The position numbers and the translations under genes were made by a program. This document shows positions 6,288-7,793 of a stretch of 7,793 bases of DNA, piece after piece. Under the pieces are notes generated by a model. It had not been told where the DNA came from, did not search any database, and worked only from the letters and a program-made list of their open reading frames with translations. The DNA lies in assembly GCA_001820655.1 (NCBI GenBank), contig MHQM01000014.1:1-7793 (forward strand), in the 5' to 3' direction. The stretch comes from Candidatus Sungbacteria bacterium RIFCSPHIGHO2_02_FULL_52_23 (GTDB lineage: Bacteria > Patescibacteriota > Minisyncoccia > Sungbacterales > HO2-52-23). Numbering within the stretch: position 1 is the stretch's first letter; each line of letters begins with the position of its first letter.

Positions 6288-6539
6288 TTAGTAAATACCT
6301 TGTCTATGACCGATACGTATGACGAGGATGACTAATTCCCGCTTCCGTATTTGGTACAAAATGCGATATGGCCAGACGCGATATGACCGCTCCTCTTTAT
6401 GGTCCCCGCGAAGTTTTTTCCCGCGGTGCGGTTCATGGGCAAGTACTGCAAGAGCGGCAAGGATGCGTCCATGCCATGGATCACTTATCTTTGCGAGCTC
6501 TTGCTTTACCTTTTTTGGTATGACGACGCGATACGGCAT
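6288..6539 (-). CDS. RelE/ParE-superfamily toxin
   Basis: An 83-residue protein with the typical small toxin fold: YRVVIPKKVKQELAKI at the N-terminus, an ILAALAVLAHEPH helix, KKLRGD (41-46), the strand pair YRVWPYRILYQI (53-64), and LVILVIRIGHRQGIY to the end. In RelE-type enzymes the basic residues and the terminal Tyr act in ribosome-dependent mRNA cleavage; here R54, R59, H78, R79 and Y83 occupy comparable places. A ParE-like gyrase poison cannot be excluded. The usual VGDYR is shortened to WPYR, a variant also known in the family. The start lies 59 bp inside the antitoxin gene, with no Shine-Dalgarno, so translation probably depends on coupling to the antitoxin. Confidence 0.85.
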   Translation of the reverse strand: MPYRVVIPKKVKQELAKISDPWHGRILAALAVLAHEPHRGKKLRGDHKEERSYRVWPYRILYQIRKRELVILVIRIGHRQGIY

Positions 6540-6843
6540 AGCGTTTGTTACTTTTGTCGGCGACTACAAATCCTTCCCGGGCAAGCAGTTCTTCCAAGGT
6601 AGAGTACTCGCCTTGTGCAAACTGCCGTTCGGCTTCCGCTATATCTTTCTTGAGATCAGGGAAATCACTAAGTACCTTTACTGTCTCCTGCCATGATTCA
6701 AATTCCTCGGCGGACATGATCACGACCTTGGGACGGCCGTTTTCGGTTAGCGTAAAGTGGGTGTTCGGCTTCTGCACATCCTCCGCAATCTCAAAGATGC
6801 GGCGTCGGGCCTCCGAGATAGAAAGAGTGGTTTTCGCATCCAT
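6481..6843 (-). CDS. Phd/YefM-family antitoxin
   Basis: A 120-residue antitoxin. Residues 1-55 form the Phd/YefM DNA-binding and dimerisation domain, with TLSISEARRRIFEIAEDV and TLTENGRPKVVIMSAEEFES as the recognisable signature. Residues 55-92 form the acidic helical part that normally wraps and neutralises the toxin. It is longer than most relatives: from about residue 96 it continues in a strongly basic tail ending HTKKGKARARKDK, and residues 102-120 are encoded in DNA shared with the toxin gene. Its own promoter at 6850-6878 holds paired TGTAC(A/G) motifs, so autorepression by the antitoxin or the complex is expected. The start ATG at 6843 gives the standard Phd beginning and lies 6 bp after the -10 box, suggesting a leaderless message. 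Confidence 0.87.
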   Translation of the reverse strand: MDAKTTLSISEARRRIFEIAEDVQKPNTHFTLTENGRPKVVIMSAEEFESWQETVKVLSDFPDLKKDIAEAERQFAQGEYSTLEELLAREGFVVADKSNKRYAVSRRHTKKGKARARKDK

Positions 6844-6844
6844 A

Positions 6845-6862
6845 TGTACAAGATAGTGTACG
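6845..6862 (-). promoter_or_regulatory. Candidate antitoxin operator, paired TGTAC(A/G) motifs
   Basis: TGTACA at 6845-6850 and TGTACG at 6857-6862 lie 12 bp apart centre to centre, between and around the -10 box and the expected transcription start. Viewed together they contain the inverted repeat GTACA-N6-TGTAC. TGTACA core motifs with such spacing are what I recall for the yefM-yoeB operator of Escherichia coli, and the gene here is in the same antitoxin family. Binding would cover the promoter and repress it. Confidence 0.6.
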
Positions 6863-6878
6863 CTTTATGATACGTCAA
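6850..6878 (-). promoter_or_regulatory. Promoter of the toxin-antitoxin operon
   Basis: On the - strand, TTGACG (6878-6873, five of six to consensus) and TATCTT (6855-6850, four of six) are separated by 17 bp. The -35 box overlaps the TGA stop of radC (6877-6875). The ATG lies 6 bp after the -10 box, so the transcript should begin at or next to it. The operator motifs overlap the -10 region. Confidence 0.6.
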
Positions 6879-7540
6879 GACCGGAGTAATCCACAGGACT
6901 TCATGCTCTTAAATCCGGCGCTTGCCACGACGACATGGTCCAGGATCGCGATGCCGAGTATCTTGCCTGCCTCCTGGAGCTGTTCTGTCACGCGGATGTC
7001 TTCGTGCGACGGCTCGGGATCTCCCGACGGGTGATTGTGTGCCAAGATGATGTGCGCCGCGGAGCGCGCAATCGCGGGCTCAAACACTTCGCGCGGATGC
7101 ACGAGACTCATAGTGAGCGTGCCTATGGAGACGGTTTCGCGCGCAATCTTTTGATTGCGCGCGTCCAAGAAAAATATCACAAAATGCTCTTTTTTATGAT
7201 CCCGCAGATCCGCAAGCTCGCGCCATACGTCTTCGGGCGAGAGGAGGAGGGCGTGTTTTTTGTCGGCAAAAAGTCGCCTGCCAAGCTCCATGCAGGCGAT
7301 GACTTCAGACGCCTTGGCGGTTCCCAGACCCGAGACCTTCATTATATCCTGCAAAGAGGCGTCCCGGAGCTTGCCATCATTGACGGCAAGGGCACTGCGT
7401 GCGAGCTGGACGGCATTGGCGCCCTTTCGGCCCGTGCGGAGGATGATTGCGAGCAGTTCCTCATCGGAAAGCTTCTCCGGCCCGTATTTTTGGAGTTTTT
7501 CGCGGGGACGATCCACTTTTGGCAGATCCTTGATTTTCAT
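6875..7540 (-). CDS. radC: RadC family JAMM/MPN+ domain protein
   Basis: A 221-residue protein of the usual RadC length. The N-terminal part (MKIKDLPKVDRPREKL) leads into a helix-hairpin-helix-like region with IMKVSGLGTAKASEV (66-80). The C-terminal JAMM metalloprotease-like domain carries FLDARNQ (124-130), SIGTL (138-142), the zinc-binding H168-N-H170-PSGD and Asp181 at the expected ten-residue interval; Glu118 is a candidate catalytic Glu. The family is annotated as DNA repair, but its role is unsettled and the original Escherichia coli radC phenotype was reassigned, so I claim no repair function. It ends 31 bp before the antitoxin start. A TATCAT at 7556-7551 could serve as its -10 box, giving a very short leader. 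An 11-bp perfect hairpin lies in its coding sequence. Confidence 0.93.
   Translation of the reverse strand: MKIKDLPKVDRPREKLQKYGPEKLSDEELLAIILRTGRKGANAVQLARSALAVNDGKLRDASLQDIMKVSGLGTAKASEVIACMELGRRLFADKKHALLLSPEDVWRELADLRDHKKEHFVIFFLDARNQKIARETVSIGTLTMSLVHPREVFEPAIARSAAHIILAHNHPSGDPEPSHEDIRVTEQLQEAGKILGIAILDHVVVASAGFKSMKSCGLLRS
7138..7163. repeat. Perfect 11-bp inverted repeat inside radC
   Basis: CGCGCGCAATC (7138-7148) and GATTGCGCGCG (7153-7163) are exact reverse complements with a 4-nt loop (TTTT on the + strand, AAAA in the radC message). They encode the conserved D-A-R-N-Q-K-I-A-R stretch. This could be chance in GC-rich codons or a stable mRNA hairpin. Confidence 0.6.
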
Positions 7541-7541
7541 G

Positions 7542-7558
7542 GGTATCTAGATGATACC
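7542..7558 (-). promoter_or_regulatory. Possible radC promoter -10 and short inverted repeat
   Basis: GGTATC (7542-7547) and GATACC (7553-7558) form a 6-bp inverted repeat with a 5-nt spacer directly before the radC ATG. On the - strand it contains TATCAT (7556-7551, five of six to the -10 consensus), placing the start of transcription about 4 bp before the ATG. There is no convincing -35 box, only a T-rich stretch. The repeat might be an operator overlapping the promoter. Confidence 0.35.
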
Positions 7559-7610
7559 AAATATCTCCCATAGAAAAAAGCATGCGCACATGATCATCCG
7601 GAAAACTTTT

Positions 7611-7650
7611 GGAAATCAAAAGCCGCCGGCATGGAGTATGTCGGCGGCTT
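7611..7650 (-). terminator. Intrinsic terminator after the partial right-hand gene
   Basis: AAGCCGCCGGCAT (7620-7632) and ATGTCGGCGGCTT (7638-7650) pair over 13 positions, one of them G-T, around a 5-nt loop. On the - strand the stem is followed by a moderately T-rich TTGATTTCC. It begins 26 bp after the stop of the partial - strand gene and separates it from radC. On the + strand the stem is followed only by GTTT, so - strand use is more likely. Confidence 0.7.
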
Positions 7651-7676
7651 GTTTCTCGAAGGTGTGTTCGTGCCGA

Positions 7677-7793
7677 TTATGGCAACGACGTGTTTAAAAG
7701 ATCATCGGCGAGTACAAAATGCAGGCCCGCGTCTCTGCGTATGCGGAAACGGTTGCCTGCAGGATCTTCACGCGGGATCAGGCGGACGCGACC
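7677..7793 (-). CDS. C-terminal end of an unrecognised protein (partial)
   Basis: The - strand is open from the window edge to a TAA at 7679-7677, giving 38 residues that begin GRVRLIPREDPAGNRFRI and end LADDLLNTSLP. The composition and the terminator 26 bp beyond the stop support a real gene. The fragment has alternating charged and hydrophobic residues suggesting beta strands followed by a short helix, but I cannot assign a family. The start and most of the gene lie outside the window. Confidence 0.6.
   Translation of the reverse strand, partial: GRVRLIPREDPAGNRFRIRRDAGLHFVLADDLLNTSLP

Noticed and set aside
6319..6696. 125-codon + strand open frame across the toxin-antitoxin genes
   Set aside because: It lies antisense to two recognisable family members and has no supporting start signal or motif.
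7590..7697. Short + strand ORF near the right end
   Set aside because: It runs through the terminator hairpin and opposite the better-supported partial - strand gene.
1..7793. CRISPR arrays, tRNA or rRNA genes
   Set aside because: No regularly spaced repeats, cloverleaf-like sequence or conserved rRNA segment was seen on either strand.

Overview
The window reads as bacterial DNA of middling GC content, tightly packed, with TGA used as a normal stop (desaturase and radC), so it is not from a UGA-recoding lineage. Several traits together suggest a Patescibacteria/CPR genome, most likely Parcubacteria-like. These are a palindromic insert inside a gene encoding an N-P-V-R-N ... V-S-N-G-V peptide, which I recognise from annotations of that group; a modular secreted protein with a coiled coil, a peptidoglycan-binding domain and Fn3 domains; start codons almost without Shine-Dalgarno sequences; and promoters placed so that transcripts would begin at or near the AUG. 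This assignment is inference. No rRNA, tRNA or marker protein is present to confirm it.

Left part, + strand. The window opens in the last codons of a Gly/Arg-rich protein (1-48), followed by a strong intrinsic terminator (53-96) and a 169-bp nested palindrome (115-283) that looks like a non-autonomous mobile element. Next come a FAD-dependent NAD(P)H oxidoreductase (298-1497) and, overlapping it by 13 bp, a membrane fatty acid desaturase (1485-2561). The desaturase N-terminus carries a 74-bp palindromic insertion with a 4-bp target duplication that kept the frame. A good sigma70-type promoter (2558-2587) overlaps the desaturase stop and drives a membrane-anchored DsbA-like thiol oxidoreductase (2598-3365) and a glutaredoxin-like protein (3399-3653).

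Right part, - strand, read right to left. The tail of an unrecognised protein (7793-7677) ends in a terminator hairpin. It is followed by radC (7540-6875), a Phd/YefM antitoxin with a RelE/ParE-type toxin (6843-6481 and 6539-6288) under a promoter with paired TGTAC(A/G) operator motifs, a hypothetical protein with faint similarity to HsdR-N/PD-(D/E)XK proteins (6266-5715), and a large secreted multidomain surface protein (5686-3665). The surface protein converges on the glutaredoxin gene with only 11 bp between stops.

How the genes may work together. The FAD reductase could feed electrons, perhaps through an unlinked ferredoxin or rubredoxin, to the di-iron desaturase that modifies membrane lipids. 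The DsbA-like protein could form disulfides in exported proteins such as the cysteine-rich surface protein, while the glutaredoxin acts in the cytoplasm. The toxin-antitoxin pair is probably autoregulated. These links rest on gene order and family knowledge only.
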